This document shows, in pieces, positions 5,987-7,141 of a stretch of DNA of 7,141 nucleotides. The translations under genes and the position numbers were made by a program. Positions within the stretch are counted from its first letter, which is position 1. Each line of letters starts with the position of its first letter. This DNA is from Rhodobiaceae bacterium (lineage in GTDB: Bacteria > Pseudomonadota > Alphaproteobacteria > Parvibaculales > Parvibaculaceae), in contig NVWR01000002.1 in the NCBI GenBank assembly GCA_002746275.1, positions 187,037-194,177 on the forward strand. Direction: 5' to 3'. The notes beneath the pieces are model-generated. The model searched no databases, was not told where the DNA came from, and was given only the letters and a program-made list of their open reading frames with translations.

Positions 5987-6016
5987 TTACTAGCGCGCCC
6001 CTCCCTCCTAACGCAA
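5987..6016 (-). promoter_or_regulatory. Candidate promoter of tRNA-Gly
   Basis: On the minus strand TTGCGT (plus 6011-6016) and TAGTAA (plus 5987-5992) are spaced by 18 bases, with the -10 box ending 11 bases before the first base of the tRNA. That would leave a 5' leader of only a few bases, which is usual for tRNA transcripts. The match to the sigma-70 consensus is moderate. Confidence 0.35.
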
Positions 6017-6085
6017 GATGAGATTTGCAGATAGTCTTTGACCGCGATTAAGCCGGTGACGGACACATTCGATGAGGGGGACAAT

Positions 6086-6586
6086 ATGGGACGGTGGATA
6101 AAGATCATTGTAGCAGGTGTCGTCGTTGTCGCCGGGGGGCTCTACGGCGTGGTGACCATTGGCGGACCAGACTTGATTTACCCACGGGTTGACGGTGTCA
6201 ATTATGGACCAGAGCCCGGATCACTCACCTTTCTCGACACAGATCCAAGTGACACAATTGGCGGCACTCTAACGCTTGGCAGAGCCCCGGATGAGACCGG
6301 AATAGACATGTATATGGTGCACTGGGGGCTTGAGGTTGGAGAGCCTGGCGTTCAGGACGATGTAGGCAAAGGCGACCATGGAGGTGACTGCAAAGGCTTC
6401 CGTGACACCAATCACGTGGTGATGGCACTCACTTCTGCCGAAGGCGAATTGGTGACGATGGCAATCCCCCACGGCACAGAAGTGCCGGAGGACGCGGTCT
6501 ATTTCGTCGCCCATACGATCTATAGCGGGCGCCATAACCTCGCCAAATGCATTCAGATACCCATTGTGAACAGGGTTGACGGATAG
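6086..6586 (+). CDS. Membrane-anchored or exported small hypothetical protein with a single DxDP...GG...DE domain
   Basis: The 166-residue product starts with MGRWIK and a hydrophobic stretch (about 7-25, rich in Val and Gly), so it is probably a signal anchor with the rest in the periplasm. The mature part (about 45-162) holds FLDTDPSDTIGGTLTLGRA (49-67), then PDETGIDMYMVHWG (68-81), and later LVTMAIPHGTEVPEDAVYFVAHT (122-144). This order resembles a beta-sandwich repeat, 'F-D-x-D-P...I-GG...A-x-DE-s-x-I..Y...WG...IP...P..A.y...', which I recall from multi-repeat bacterial and protist surface proteins. A single copy is present here. A Gly/Asp-rich insert (82-105) contains Cys102, which could bond with Cys155. 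ATG 6086 is chosen over the in-frame ATG 6038 because GAGGGGGA (6074-6081) precedes it and because the signal anchor then sits at the N-terminus. Function is unknown. Confidence 0.78.
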   Translation: MGRWIKIIVAGVVVVAGGLYGVVTIGGPDLIYPRVDGVNYGPEPGSLTFLDTDPSDTIGGTLTLGRAPDETGIDMYMVHWGLEVGEPGVQDDVGKGDHGGDCKGFRDTNHVVMALTSAEGELVTMAIPHGTEVPEDAVYFVAHTIYSGRHNLAKCIQIPIVNRVDG

Positions 6587-6681
6587 CAACCTAGGCCACC
6601 TTTGTTCTCTCGCTCATGTCCGCCTGCGCACTGAGACGTGTGTGCGTTCGCGGTTTTGTGACCCGGCCCTCTCATGAGACA

Positions 6682-6690
6682 TGGTATATT
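6682..6690 (+). promoter_or_regulatory. Candidate extended -10 promoter for the radical SAM gene
   Basis: TGGTATATT contains the extended -10 pattern TGn followed by a near-consensus TATATT hexamer. No good -35 lies at 16-18 bases; a TTGTGA box at 6656-6661 is 23 bases away, too far. A perfect 10-bp palindrome, TCTCATGAGA (6670-6679), sits 3 bases upstream and could be an operator. The predicted start of transcription would lie a little more than 20 bases before the ATG at 6720. Confidence 0.35.
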
Positions 6691-6719
6691 TCGCAGATTA
6701 TGAAGGAAGCCAGACATCT

Positions 6720-7141
6720 ATGAATGTGCTTGAGACACTGCCGGGAAACTCCCGCACCAAAATTCATCCCTTTACCGACCCTCGGGTGACGGCAAAAGGG
6801 GAGCCGCGCGCGCACGTCGCGCTTCGGCGGCTCGAAACGCTTTGGTTTAACACGGGCACCTTGTGCAACATCGAATGTGTGAATTGTTACATCGAGTCGA
6901 GCCCAAAAAATGACCGGCTCGTATATCTAACGCCGGGTGATGTTTCTGGTTATCTAGACGAAATTGAGCGGGACAATCTGGGAACCGGTGAGATTGGGTT
7001 CACCGGTGGCGAACCGTTCATGAACCCCCACATGGGTGAGATCCTGGAAAACACGCTGGATCGCGGTTATGACGCGCTGGTTCTTACCAACGCCATGCAG
7101 CCGATGTTGCGTCCCGCCGTTCGAGAACAAATTACAAAGCT
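6720..7141 (+). CDS. Radical SAM domain protein (5' part, truncated by the window edge)
   Basis: The first 140 codons are present and the frame is open at the right edge. Residues 41-62 contain the radical SAM cluster motif, with Cys49, Cys53 and Cys56 in the CNIECVNC arrangement (C-x3-C-x2-C) that binds the [4Fe-4S] cluster used to cleave S-adenosylmethionine. GEIGFTGGEPFMNP (90-103) provides the GGEP motif that contacts the SAM methionine, and LVLTNAMQP (120-128) fits the next strand of the barrel. The reaction cannot be told from this half. The closest styles are MoaA/NifB-like or SPASM-containing maturases, and the deciding C-terminal part is missing. The start at 6720 has GAAGGAAG (6702-6709) 10 bases upstream. 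That start overlaps, as ATGA, the stop of a seven-codon frame beginning at 6700. Confidence 0.9.
   Translation, partial: MNVLETLPGNSRTKIHPFTDPRVTAKGEPRAHVALRRLETLWFNTGTLCNIECVNCYIESSPKNDRLVYLTPGDVSGYLDEIERDNLGTGEIGFTGGEPFMNPHMGEILENTLDRGYDALVLTNAMQPMLRPAVREQITK

Noticed and set aside
6627..6646. CGCAC/GTGCG hairpin after the exported protein gene.
   Set aside because: The five-pair stem has a ten-base loop and no adjacent T-run, so it cannot be distinguished from chance.

Overview
The window reads as chromosomal DNA of a moderately GC-rich alphaproteobacterium. The grounds are gene style rather than a marker gene: a SixA-type phosphatase, receiver-only response regulators with a shared basic 'GPDRRR' tail, an MAPEG protein of the 'NYNHLHEQP' type, and a membrane glycosyltransferase with an N-terminal type II secretion E-like domain. 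Genus cannot be told from this sequence. No insertion sequence, phage, CRISPR or plasmid signature was seen. All intergenic gaps are shorter than about 230 bases.

Layout, left to right. A SixA-like histidine phosphatase (38-562, +) runs convergently, one base apart, into an orphan periplasmic substrate-binding protein with a long Pro/Glu-rich linker (564-1538, -). A divergent 202-base intergenic region carrying an AATACAA/TTGTATT inverted repeat separates that gene from a 662-residue polytopic glycosyltransferase (1741-3729, +). Two paralogous receiver-domain proteins follow on the same strand (3811-4317 and 4400-4894), each after a gap of about 80 bases. A short convergent gap with a GC-rich hairpin leads to an MAPEG membrane protein (4942-5361, -). 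Then come a 78-residue helical protein (5589-5825, +), a tRNA-Gly(CCC) gene (5902-5975, -), a 166-residue single-anchor exported protein (6086-6586, +) and the first 140 codons of a radical SAM enzyme that runs off the right edge (6720-7141, +).

The most interesting unit is 1741-4894. The glycosyltransferase has BcsA/NfrB-like catalytic motifs (DAED, TED, QRTRW) and carries at its N-terminus two tandem copies of the LG-x2-L-x3-G-x(6-7)-L-x2-AL-x2-Q pattern typical of MshEN c-di-GMP-binding domains. It is therefore a candidate for a polysaccharide synthase controlled directly by c-di-GMP. The two downstream receivers may add phosphorelay control. The second has Val in place of the conserved switch Thr, so the pair may be one normal and one atypical receiver. 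The link between synthase and receivers rests on gene order only. The right-hand third holds apparently unrelated housekeeping and hypothetical genes.
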